Shown in pieces: positions 34,242 through 42,103 of a stretch of DNA of 64,000 nt. Under the pieces are notes generated by a model. It made no database searches. It was not told the origin of the DNA and saw nothing but the letters and a program-made list of their open reading frames with translations. Position numbers and translations under genes: made by a program. Origin of the DNA: Phycisphaerae bacterium (GTDB lineage: Bacteria > Planctomycetota > Phycisphaerae > Phycisphaerales > UBA1924); NCBI GenBank assembly GCA_014192545.1, contig BJHL01000003.1, forward strand, positions 426,089-490,088, read 5' to 3'. The stretch's first letter is position 1; every line of letters begins with the position of its first letter.

Positions 34242-34557
34242 AGCGATTTTCTCCGTACTCGCCAAGGTATCTGCAACTCGTGTGCCAACCCCACCCCTAC
34301 CGATTCAAACACTTGCGCCACCTCGAAAGCCTGCCAACCCCCCCACAACCCGGCCAGCCTGCCGGAATGGCAGACACGGTCGGGCGCTCACATTCTCGCT
34401 CGGGCCATCACGGTCTGCTTTGCGAGCGGGATGCCCCGCCACACCACACACCAGAGACTTCTCACCTCGCCATTCGCTCGCGGACTGGATGGTCAAGTCT
34501 TACCATCAAAAGCGCACTAGGCCTGCAAAGCCAGGCTTAGTGGCACATCAAGCCTAA
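34242..34557. other. intergenic region upstream of dnaK
   Basis: About 315 bases hold the dnaK promoter near the right side of dnaK and, closer to 34500-34557, short inverted repeats (AGGCTT/AAGCCT, GTGGCA/TGCCAC). No gene is supported. Confidence 0.55.
34272..34288 (-). promoter_or_regulatory. sigma-54-type (-24/-12) promoter before dnaK
   Basis: Reading the minus strand, TTGGCACACGAGTTGCA matches the sigma-54 consensus TTGGCAC-N5-TTGCA. The invariant GG and GC are correctly spaced. A start of transcription about 12 bases further would leave a leader of about 20 bases carrying the GGAG ribosome binding site before the dnaK ATG. Confidence 0.6.
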
Positions 34558-34683
34558 TGCCACCCGCCGCTGCGCGAACTGCACAACGAAATGCACGAGC
34601 GCTATAGCGCACGCGACGGTGTGGACTACGGTACTATGGGTGATCTTGTAGACGAGTTATTGGTCAGCCGAGGAGTTCCTTGA
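34558..34683 (+). pseudogene. truncated copy of the toxin-tail-like ORF (unit 1)
   Basis: After a stop at 34555-34557 the frame is open to TGA at 34681-34683. The last 37 residues, from LRELHNEMHERYSARDGVDY to the end, align without gaps with the C-terminus of the ORF at 35525-35860, with 25 of 37 positions identical (YSARD, MGDLVDE, GVP). No start codon and no N-terminal part are present, so this is a remnant. Its TGA overlaps the ATG of the next gene (TGATG), as in the second unit. Confidence 0.65.
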
Positions 34684-35528
34684 TGAAGCGCGGCGTCGAA
34701 CTGTACACGTCAGCTCACGCGCATCACCGCCCCGGCGTCTACGACGCCTTGATTGCCATCGTTCCCGGGGCCTCGTCTCCCTATCATTGGTTTCGTACTA
34801 CGCTCCACGATGACGATCCACGTCTATCGCAGATTTACCAGCTCTTTGAAAAGTTCAGCATTCAACGCATGGACATGAAGCAGCCGGGCTATCGAGAATT
34901 GGAACGTTCACCCAACGGGTACTTCACGGAGCGATATCTGCACTTGTTCGATCAGTCCGAGATTGATGCGGCTGCGTACATGTATATGCATGCCAGTGAT
35001 TTTTCATACAATATTTCGACACACACCTCCGACCCCGGCGCTCCGCAACGCGTCTATCTTGATCATGGTGGAAAGGCTAACAAGCTACTTTGCTCTTTCT
35101 TTGGTTTCTTCATAAAGGAAAAGTTTAAACCTGTGCTTGATGCAGAGCATTTTGTTGGACTGCAACTCGCGACAACCATCGCGATAAGAGAGAATCTCAT
35201 ACCAGTCCCGAAGCAATGGCCAGTCGACAAGGCGATTTTCTACCTCGACTCGACGGTCGCACTGCCGCCGATGCCGCAGAATGAGATTACGACAACCCCG
35301 GAGTCACCACGCCACTGGCTGGCGAACCCAGGATTCGATGACAGGCAACCGGTGTATCGGCGGAACGAGTTTTCCAGTCACACGCCATTCGATTACGCTC
35401 GTACTTGGGAGTGCGTGCTTCCGCACCAACCACATCGCGGCTTTGCCATAGTCTCCCAACGCTTCCGCCAGTTCTGTCTAAAACACAAGATGCGATTCGA
35501 TTTTGTGCCTGTCAAGTATGTAGATTGA
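34683..35528 (+). CDS. putative immunity protein, tandem copy 1
   Basis: The 281-residue soluble protein (start ATG 34683, overlapping the preceding stop) is a paralogue of the gene at 35860. Shared blocks: DDDPRL near residue 43, PGYRELERSPNGYFTERYLH, NPGFDDRQPVYRRNEF and the nearly identical C-terminus VSQRFRQFCLKHKMRFDFVP. A C-terminal VSxRFxxF...FxFVPV ending recalls Imm11/DUF1629-type immunity proteins; this is a resemblance only. Codon use is more AT-rich here than in neighbours (for example 34990-35150), which suggests transfer. I infer that it protects against the toxin whose tail lies just before it. Confidence 0.5.
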   Translation: MKRGVELYTSAHAHHRPGVYDALIAIVPGASSPYHWFRTTLHDDDPRLSQIYQLFEKFSIQRMDMKQPGYRELERSPNGYFTERYLHLFDQSEIDAAAYMYMHASDFSYNISTHTSDPGAPQRVYLDHGGKANKLLCSFFGFFIKEKFKPVLDAEHFVGLQLATTIAIRENLIPVPKQWPVDKAIFYLDSTVALPPMPQNEITTTPESPRHWLANPGFDDRQPVYRRNEFSSHTPFDYARTWECVLPHQPHRGFAIVSQRFRQFCLKHKMRFDFVPVKYVD

Positions 35529-35860
35529 AGGTACGAAGCGCGAATACTCACATTCCGCGATTCCCGCTGAAGTACGAGCGACATGGAAGGGGCAAAGGTG
35601 CGATTCTTGATGCGGCTGGCAACGAGATCGGGTATGAAGCAACGTTCCATGACCTGCTGGAGGGCAACATGAATCGAGGAATCCCACCGTTGCGACCGCC
35701 GGTTATCGGTAATCCTGCGATCGACGCGGCGAACATGCGACAGGCGCTACGTCGAGTGTACAACGACATGCACGAGGCCTATTCGGCTCGCGATGCGGTT
35801 GATTATCGTGCGATGGGTGATCTTGTCGACGAGTTCCTCGCTCGATACGGAGTGCCGTGA
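35525..35860 (+). CDS. putative orphan toxin C-terminal tail (unit 2)
   Basis: The frame is open from a TTG at 35525, which overlaps the stop of the preceding gene (TTGA), to TGA at 35858-35860: up to 111 residues. It reads ANTHIPRFPLKYERHGRGKG, then AILDAAGNEIGYEATFHDLL and a helical C-terminus MRQALRRVYNDMHEAYSARD. No signal peptide or upstream repeat region is present, so it looks like the C-terminal tail of a larger toxin left as an orphan. An internal ATG at 35669 has GGAGG upstream and would give a 63-residue product. The toxin assignment is inferred from the layout. Confidence 0.45.
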   Translation: MKVRSANTHIPRFPLKYERHGRGKGAILDAAGNEIGYEATFHDLLEGNMNRGIPPLRPPVIGNPAIDAANMRQALRRVYNDMHEAYSARDAVDYRAMGDLVDEFLARYGVP

Positions 35861-36705
35861 TGAGACGCGGTGTCGAGATTGATGTCGCATCTGGTCGCAG
35901 TCGTCCCGAGGATCTGCTGCCTGCTCTTGGAGCAATTGTGCCAGAAGGTATCCGTCCTTACAATCGTTTTTTGTCCACGTTTTTTGACGACGATCCCCGT
36001 TTGCCGCAGGTGTACGACATCTTCACAAAATACGGCATTCAGCGATTCGATGCGCGTGAACCCGGCTATCGCGATATCGAACGCTCCCCCAGCGGTTACT
36101 TCACCCGTCGCTATGTCCATCTCTTCACGGCGGAGGAACTAAACAGCGCCAGTCACTTTCTCATGTGGGTTCACGATGCAGACTACAACTTGTACAAAGC
36201 ACCGCCACATGACGGAAGCAAACTATGCATCTATCTGTCGCCATCTCCACGTTCGCAGAAGTTGATGTATAGTTTTCCGCAGTTTTACGTGCGTGAAAAA
36301 TTCAGACAGACGCTCGAGGCCGAACAATTCGCGGGACTTCGGCTGCGCGAGACTATTCCCGTACGCGAATCCGGCAGTAGCGAAAAAGAAACCACCTGGC
36401 CGGACGGCAGAGCGGTCTATCTGCTTGATTCGCCGATCGAGTTGCCTCCGATGCCCGCGATGGAAATTGTCGCCGACCCTGAAAAACCGAGAATCTGGTG
36501 GTGGAATCCAGGGTTTGATGACAAACAAGCGGTGTATCACCGTACTGAGTTTGACGACGTAGGACTTTTTGACTATGCAGGAACATGGGAGCATTCGTCA
36601 AGAACTGAGAACGAACGCTTCGTCATCGTCTCCCAACGCTTCCGCCAATTCTGTCTCAAGCACAAGATGCGGTTTGAATTCGTGCCGGTGAAGTATGTGG
36701 ATTGA
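35860..36705 (+). CDS. putative immunity protein, tandem copy 2
   Basis: A 281-residue paralogue of the gene at 34683, starting at ATG 35860 in a TGATG overlap with the tail ORF. It has DDDPRL, PGYRDIERSPSGYFTRRYVH, LPPMPAMEIVADPEKP, NPGFDDKQAVYHRTEF and VSQRFRQFCLKHKMRFEFVP. The last about 27 codons are nearly the same as in copy 1, while the middle is diverged, so the ends have been exchanged or selected. No membrane segment. Likely coexpressed with the tail by coupled translation. Confidence 0.5.
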   Translation: MRRGVEIDVASGRSRPEDLLPALGAIVPEGIRPYNRFLSTFFDDDPRLPQVYDIFTKYGIQRFDAREPGYRDIERSPSGYFTRRYVHLFTAEELNSASHFLMWVHDADYNLYKAPPHDGSKLCIYLSPSPRSQKLMYSFPQFYVREKFRQTLEAEQFAGLRLRETIPVRESGSSEKETTWPDGRAVYLLDSPIELPPMPAMEIVADPEKPRIWWWNPGFDDKQAVYHRTEFDDVGLFDYAGTWEHSSRTENERFVIVSQRFRQFCLKHKMRFEFVPVKYVD

Positions 36706-37147
36706 GGACCGCGTTTTGTTCATGCTTCGGCTGGTGGGCTGGTGGTATCAGGCTCCAATTGCTCAGGTGGCATCGCTCCCCATCGTGCCATCAGTCTGGC
36801 TCTACAGCCTGATGCCGCCCGACGCTGACTCTCCGCACCCGTCTCACACCCCCACAACTCTCCCCCCACCCACCCCGATATACTCCCTCTCCATGCTCGC
36901 CGCCCTCCCCATCTCCCGCCCCGCCCGGCGAATTGCCTGGCCCCTCTGAGGGCCCCCGCCGCTGAACTCGCCCGGCTCATCCCAGCCCCCGCGCACGCGG
37001 CTCACCACCAACTTTCGCCACCCACAATCAAGACGCCCCGCGTCCCCGTTTTCCTCTATCATCCCACCCGCTGAGAACACCCGCCGCCTGGGCAACTCTC
37101 GCCGCCGGTTCCCTGTTCTCCGCTCCCCGTTCCCCGGACCCCACCCC
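36706..37147. other. intergenic region before ileS
   Basis: No gene is supported. From about 37050 it is CT-rich, culminating in GTTCTCCGCTCCCCGTTCCC units that end 3-10 bases before the ileS ATG (a CT-rich leader tract). Confidence 0.55.
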
Positions 37148-40100
37148 ATGCCCCACCACTACCCATCACTCCTCCTCTCCGACGCCGCAGGCACGACTTC
37201 AGGCCAACCCGCCGGACCCGCCGCCAGCAAGCCCAAAGAAGAGAAAAGCAAATACCGCGCCTCGCTCAACCTGCCGCAAACCGCCTTCGCCATGAAGGCC
37301 AACCTCGTGCAGAACGAACCCGCCACGCTCAAACGCTGGCAGGCCATGAACCTCTACGCCACGCTGCGCCAGCAACGCGCGGGCAAACCCAAGTTCGTCT
37401 TCCACGATGGCCCGCCCTACGCCAACGGCAGCATCCACCTCGGCCACTTGATGAACAAGATGCTGAAGGACTTTGTCGTCCGTAGCCAAACGATGCAAGA
37501 CAAAGACGTGCCCTACGTGCCGGGTTGGGACTGCCACGGCTTGCCCATCGAGCATCGCGTCATGACCGAGATGCAAGAGAAAGGCAAAACCGCCAAACTC
37601 GCCACGCTGACCGACGACCAGCGCAAGGTCGCCGTCCGCCGTGAATGCCAGACCTACGCCGAGAAGTACGTCAAGCTGCACAAAGACCAAATGCAGCGGC
37701 TGCTCACGATGGCCGACTACGAACATCCCTACCTCACGATGGTCCCCAGCTACGAAGGCGCCACGCTCGAAGTGCTCGCAGGCCTCATGGAAAAGGGCCT
37801 GGTCTACCGCCAGCTCAAACCCGTGCACTGGAGCCCCGTCAACGAAACTGCCCTCGCCGAAGCCGAGCTCGAGTATCACGACCGCGAAGACCCCAGCATC
37901 TACGTGGACTTTGAAGCGGCAGATACGGAGGCGGTGTATGAGGCGTTTGGGTTGAAGGCGGTCGCGGAGGAAGAAGACGAAGAAGCGACGGAGCGAGGGA
38001 GCGAGGAAGCGAAGGAGGGGGGAGAAAAGCCGGACCCCTATGCGCCCAAGAAGCGTGCGCCGCTTGCTGGCGTGCGCCCGCATCAGCGGCCCACTTTTAT
38101 GATCTGGACGACAACCCCCTGGACGCTCGCCGCCAATCTCGCCATCGCCGTCAATCCCAAGTATGAATACGCCCTCGTTTTCATCGACGGCAACATCAGC
38201 GTGATGGCCAAAGACGCCGTCGAACGCGTCACGCAAAAAGGCCGCAGCGAAGAAGTCAGCGTGCTCGCAACCACAACCGGCGACAAACTCGTCGGCCTGC
38301 GCTATCGCCACCCCTTCGTCAAAACCACGCCCACCTTCCCCAAAGAAGCCGGCGGCAACCCCGCGAATTGCTACAAAGTCGTCGCCGCTGATTACGTCAC
38401 GCTCGAAGACGGCACAGGCCTCGTCCACACCGCGCCGGGCCACGGTGCGGAAGACTATCAAACGGGCTTGCGCGAGCAAATCCCCGTGTATTGCCCCGTC
38501 ACCGCCAACGGCACCTACGACACCACCGTCCCGACGTGGCTGCAAGGCAAACTCATCTGGGACGCCAACAAAGTCGTCATCGATCACCTCCGCGCCAGCG
38601 GCCACATGTTCCACGACCACATGTTCACCCACAGCTACCCACACGACTGGCGCAGCAAAACGCCCGTGATGTTCCGTGCAACTGAGCAATGGTTTGTCAA
38701 CGTCGGTGGGCCGCCCCTCCGCGGCGGCAGCATGTCGCTGCGCGAATTGGCCCTCGCCGCCATCGAAGTTCCCAACGCCGACGGCACCTCTCGCACGAGC
38801 GTGCCCCACGTCAACTTCGTCCCCGACTGGGGCCGCAACCGCATGCGCGGCATGCTCGAAAGCCGCCCCGACTGGTGCATCTCGCGCCAGCGCGCCTGGG
38901 GCCTGCCCATCCCCGCTTTCTTCACGCCCGATGGTCACGTCCTCATGACCGCCGCCAGCGTACTCGCCGTCGCCAAACTCTTCCGCGAACAAGGCAGCGA
39001 CGCCTGGTTCACGAAAGACGCCACCGAACTGCTCAAGCACTACGACTGGAAAACCGACGCAGAACTTCGCGACAGGCATCCGGAGACATATGCCTTCTTC
39101 ACCAATGCCCAGTCCCCAGTGCCCAGTGCCTCTCTGCGTAAAGGCAACGACATCCTCGACGTCTGGTTCGAATCCGGCTCCTCCTGGAACGCCGTGATGC
39201 GTGAACGCAACCTGGGCTACCCCATCGACCTCTACCTCGAAGGCTCTGACCAACACCGCGGCTGGTTCCAACTTTCGCTGCTGCCAGCCCTTGGAGTCAC
39301 CGGCCGGCCGCCCTTCAAAACCTTGCTCACGCACGGCTTCATGGTCGATCGCGACGGCAAAAAACTCAGCAAAAGCCGCCCCGATGCTCACCGCTACGAA
39401 GTCGACAGCCTCTGCACCGAATTCGGCATGGACATCATGCGCTGGTGGGTCAGCAGCCTCGCGTATGAGAACGATGTCAAGGTCGACGTCGAACTCTTCG
39501 CGCTCGCGGGCGAAAGCTACCGCAAGGTGCGCAACACCTTGCGCTTCATGCTCAGCAATTTGTATGACTTTGAGTGTTCGGTGCCTGCTGGGAATCCTAC
39601 AGCCCCGGAGGGGCGGCCTACTGCAGGCCACTGCGTCAACCTCAGCGCCCTCCCCGCCACCAGCATCGACCGCTGGGCCCTCGCCGAGTTCGACAAACTC
39701 AGCGCAACCGTCGTTGCCGCCTACAACGCGTACGACTTCCAAACCGTGCACAAGTCCATCTTCGATTTCTGCAACAACACCCTCAGCGCCACCTACCTGG
39801 CCGCCGTGAAGGATCGCCTGTATTGCGACAAGCCGGGCAGCCCCCGCCGCCGAGCCACCCAAACCACGCTTTGGGACTTGACCGACGGCCTGTGCAAGCT
39901 GCTCGCACCCTTGCTGCCCCACACCGCCGACGAAGCCTATCGCGCGCTTCTCAAAGTCGACGCCAAAGACGCCACCACCTGCATCCACCTTCATCCCATG
40001 GTCGCCGTCAACGGCCAGCCCGGCTTCAACATCGGTGCCGACGCCCGCTGGACCAGCGTCCTGGCCCTGCTCGAACCAGCCCAGCGCGCCCTCGAGCAAG

Positions 40101-40369
40101 CCAAGGCCCAAGGCATCGAAAACCCGCTCGACGCTGGCCTAGTCCTGCCCGCCAGCGACGATCTCAAGGGCTTCGACCTCGTTGATATCGCCGACCTGCT
40201 GGGCGTTTCGCTCGTCTCGCTCGATGCTGCCGCCAAGGAACCGCGCGTGCAAGACCTGCGCAACCAACCGCGTTGCGAACGCAGTTGGAAACGCGACGGC
40301 ACCGTCAAGCAACGCAGCGACGGCGGCATGCTCAGCGAGCGTGACGCCGTCGCCGTGGGCGTGGCGTAA
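37148..40369 (+). CDS. ileS: isoleucyl-tRNA synthetase with in-frame repeat insertions
   Basis: Class I synthetase charging tRNA-Ile. At 1073 residues it is about 130 longer than usual. HIGH motif: GSIHLGHLMNK; KMSKS motif: DGKKLSKSRPDAH; editing-domain landmarks such as MIWTTTPWTLAANLAIAV and GTGLVHTAPGHGAEDY are present. Three extra segments occur: an acidic run (EEEDEEATERGSEEAKEGGE, residues about 270-295), GGPPLRGG near residue 520 and NPTAPEGRPTAGH near 815; the last two are translated palindromic repeats. The C-terminal zinc knuckle reads CERS...LSERD instead of CxxC...CxxC. A start at 37148 is directly after a CT-rich tract. Confidence 0.93.
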   Translation: MPHHYPSLLLSDAAGTTSGQPAGPAASKPKEEKSKYRASLNLPQTAFAMKANLVQNEPATLKRWQAMNLYATLRQQRAGKPKFVFHDGPPYANGSIHLGHLMNKMLKDFVVRSQTMQDKDVPYVPGWDCHGLPIEHRVMTEMQEKGKTAKLATLTDDQRKVAVRRECQTYAEKYVKLHKDQMQRLLTMADYEHPYLTMVPSYEGATLEVLAGLMEKGLVYRQLKPVHWSPVNETALAEAELEYHDREDPSIYVDFEAADTEAVYEAFGLKAVAEEEDEEATERGSEEAKEGGEKPDPYAPKKRAPLAGVRPHQRPTFMIWTTTPWTLAANLAIAVNPKYEYALVFIDGNISVMAKDAVERVTQKGRSEEVSVLATTTGDKLVGLRYRHPFVKTTPTFPKEAGGNPANCYKVVAADYVTLEDGTGLVHTAPGHGAEDYQTGLREQIPVYCPVTANGTYDTTVPTWLQGKLIWDANKVVIDHLRASGHMFHDHMFTHSYPHDWRSKTPVMFRATEQWFVNVGGPPLRGGSMSLRELALAAIEVPNADGTSRTSVPHVNFVPDWGRNRMRGMLESRPDWCISRQRAWGLPIPAFFTPDGHVLMTAASVLAVAKLFREQGSDAWFTKDATELLKHYDWKTDAELRDRHPETYAFFTNAQSPVPSASLRKGNDILDVWFESGSSWNAVMRERNLGYPIDLYLEGSDQHRGWFQLSLLPALGVTGRPPFKTLLTHGFMVDRDGKKLSKSRPDAHRYEVDSLCTEFGMDIMRWWVSSLAYENDVKVDVELFALAGESYRKVRNTLRFMLSNLYDFECSVPAGNPTAPEGRPTAGHCVNLSALPATSIDRWALAEFDKLSATVVAAYNAYDFQTVHKSIFDFCNNTLSATYLAAVKDRLYCDKPGSPRRRATQTTLWDLTDGLCKLLAPLLPHTADEAYRALLKVDAKDATTCIHLHPMVAVNGQPGFNIGADARWTSVLALLEPAQRALEQAKAQGIENPLDAGLVLPASDDLKGFDLVDIADLLGVSLVSLDAAAKEPRVQDLRNQPRCERSWKRDGTVKQRSDGGMLSERDAVAVGVA
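38703..38728. repeat. GCCGCC palindrome inside ileS, copy A
   Basis: TCGGTGGGCCGCCCCTCC runs into GCGGCGGC: stem GCCGCC/GGCGGC. It matches the reverse complement of the unit at 8791-8820 and is translated as GGPPLRGG. Confidence 0.8.
39591..39627. repeat. GCCGCC palindrome inside ileS, copy B
   Basis: GGAATCCTACAGCCCCGGAG runs into GGGCGGCCTAC. The core CCCCGGAGGGGCGGC is identical to the intergenic copy at 56866-56899. It is translated as NPTAPEGRPTA. Confidence 0.8.
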
Positions 40370-40387
40370 ACCAACCCCTCACCGTGC

Positions 40388-40424
40388 CACCGACCGTCGG
40401 CTCTGCGACGGTCGGTGCGTTTTT
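40388..40424 (+). terminator. terminator after ileS
   Basis: A 12-bp perfect stem CACCGACCGTCG/CGACGGTCGGTG is followed by CGTTTTT. It lies 18 bases after the ileS stop. Confidence 0.9.
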
Positions 40425-40452
40425 GCAGCGAGCAGAATTTCGCAACAATTCG

Positions 40453-40480
40453 CACCGACCGCTCAAAGCAGCGGTCGGTG
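40453..40480 (+). repeat. second near-identical hairpin upstream of lolC-like gene
   Basis: An 11-bp stem CACCGACCGCT/AGCGGTCGGTG shares eight of its first bases with the ileS terminator but has no T-run. It lies about 30 bases before the start at 40511 and may be a duplicated terminator arm or regulatory hairpin. Confidence 0.65.
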
Positions 40481-40510
40481 GCACGCGCAACGTGATACGC
40501 TGACGCGCCC

Positions 40511-42100
40511 ATGTTCCAAGCACTGCTCGTCCGCAAGTACCTCTTTTCCAAAATCATGCCCCTGCTCGCCTGCACCGGCGTGCTGTTATGTGTTGCCATG
40601 GTGCTGGTCATCTGGAGCGTCATGGGCGGCTTCCTTGATCTGCTCATTCGCAGTGGCCGCACCACCACGGGCGATGTCACCATCACCTGGCCCAACGTCG
40701 GCTTCGCGCATTACGACGATCTCATCCAGCGCCTCGAAAAAGACCCGCTCGTCGAAGCCGCCGCGCCGCTCATTGAAACCTACGGCCTCATTCAACTTCC
40801 CACCGGCCGCCAAGAGATGGTCCTCGTCCGCGGCGTCGACGGCCCCAGCTTCTTGCAAGTTACCGCGTACGAAGACATCATCTGGTGGCGACCCATCACC
40901 AAGCCCCTTCGCAAAGATGTCAAAGGCGAAGACCTGCGCCTGGACCCCAAGTACACCAACAACATGAACACGGTCTTGCAGCAAGGCCGCACGCTGACGC
41001 GCATCGATGAAGAAACTGGCGAGGCTCAGCCGGCAATGGTCATGGGCATCGAAGTCAGTCGCATCAACGCGCGCGAGGCCGCAGGCTTTTACTCCCCGCG
41101 CGTCTACCGCGTCCGCATGCCCGACGGCACGATGAAAGACCGCGACGAATTCTTGCCTTACACGGGCGAAGTCGTCCTCAGCCTGCTCGCCCTCGACAAA
41201 GACGGCAACGTCGTCGAGCAAGCCACGCGCAAGGTTCCCATCGCCAACGAATTCAACAGCGGCCTCTTCGAAGCCGACAGCAAAATTGTCTTGGTCAACA
41301 TCACTCTCGCCCAGCAAATGCTCCGCATGCACGCCCAGCAACGCCGCGTGCAAGCCGACGGCAGCGATAGCACCAACTCCACAAAAGAAGCAATCACACC
41401 CCCCACCGACGACGACGGCCCCATCCGCAGCGGCCCAACCAAACTCATCGACGAACCCGCACGCGTCACCAGCGTCCTCATTCGCGGCAAAGGCGACCTG
41501 GGCGACCTCGGATCCGCCGAAGCACTCAAAGCCCGCGCCGAAAAGATCTACGCTCAGTTCGCGAAGGATCACGCAGGCCAGGTGCCCGACGAATTCTCCA
41601 TCACCATCGCCACGTGGGAAGATCAGAACCGCACGATGATCAACGCCGTGCAAAAAGAAACCGGCCTCTTGCTCTTCCTCTTCTCCTTCCTCTGCATCGT
41701 CGCCATCTTCCTCATCTTCGCCATCTTCTGGTCCATGATCGCCGAGAAAACCAAAGACATCGGCATCATGCGTGCCCTCGGTGCCAGCAAGTTTGGCGTC
41801 GCAGGCGTCTGGATCGGTTACGGCCTTGCCATCGGCATCGTGGGCAGCTTGCTCGGCGCGGTCCTCGCCATGCTCATCGTCAAGAACATCAACACCATTC
41901 ACGACTTCCTGGGCAGTGCCTTCGGCCTGACAATCTGGAACCCCGAAGTCTACTACTTCACCGAAATCCCCACGCGCCTCGACAACTTCAAAGTCATCGG
42001 CGTCGTCATCGCCGGCATTTTGTGCAGCGTCATCGGTGCCGCCATTCCCGCCATTCGTGCAGCCCGCATGGATCCCGTCAAGGCCCTTCGCTTCGAGTAA
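40511..42100 (+). CDS. LolC/LolE-type ABC transporter permease
   Basis: The 529-residue membrane protein has an N-terminal TM (LLACTGVLLCVAMVLVIWSV), a large extracytoplasmic domain of about 340 residues, and three C-terminal TMs beginning LLLFLFSFLCIVAIFLIFAI. The cytoplasmic segment EKTKDIGIMRALGASKFGV is the coupling helix of FtsX-family permeases. The end PVKALRFE is also characteristic. With the ATPase 3 bases downstream it forms a LolCDE- or MacB-like exporter that extracts lipoproteins or other substrates. A single permease suggests a homodimer. The domain contains a low-complexity Ser/Thr/Asp loop around residue 295. Confidence 0.88.
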   Translation: MFQALLVRKYLFSKIMPLLACTGVLLCVAMVLVIWSVMGGFLDLLIRSGRTTTGDVTITWPNVGFAHYDDLIQRLEKDPLVEAAAPLIETYGLIQLPTGRQEMVLVRGVDGPSFLQVTAYEDIIWWRPITKPLRKDVKGEDLRLDPKYTNNMNTVLQQGRTLTRIDEETGEAQPAMVMGIEVSRINAREAAGFYSPRVYRVRMPDGTMKDRDEFLPYTGEVVLSLLALDKDGNVVEQATRKVPIANEFNSGLFEADSKIVLVNITLAQQMLRMHAQQRRVQADGSDSTNSTKEAITPPTDDDGPIRSGPTKLIDEPARVTSVLIRGKGDLGDLGSAEALKARAEKIYAQFAKDHAGQVPDEFSITIATWEDQNRTMINAVQKETGLLLFLFSFLCIVAIFLIFAIFWSMIAEKTKDIGIMRALGASKFGVAGVWIGYGLAIGIVGSLLGAVLAMLIVKNINTIHDFLGSAFGLTIWNPEVYYFTEIPTRLDNFKVIGVVIAGILCSVIGAAIPAIRAARMDPVKALRFE

Positions 42101-42103
42101 CAC

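Noticed and set aside
34242..34330. CIRCE or sigma-32 promoter before dnaK
   Set aside because: No TTAGCACTC inverted repeat and no CTTGAA/CCCCAT pair were found; only the sigma-54 type site fits.
36706..37147. A gene in the 440-base region before ileS
   Set aside because: Open frames are Pro/Ser-rich products of CT-rich repeats without a plausible start.
37199..40111. A 970-codon open frame on the minus strand opposite ileS
   Set aside because: It is the antisense shadow of a long GC-rich gene; the product is low in motifs and follows the third-base pattern of ileS.
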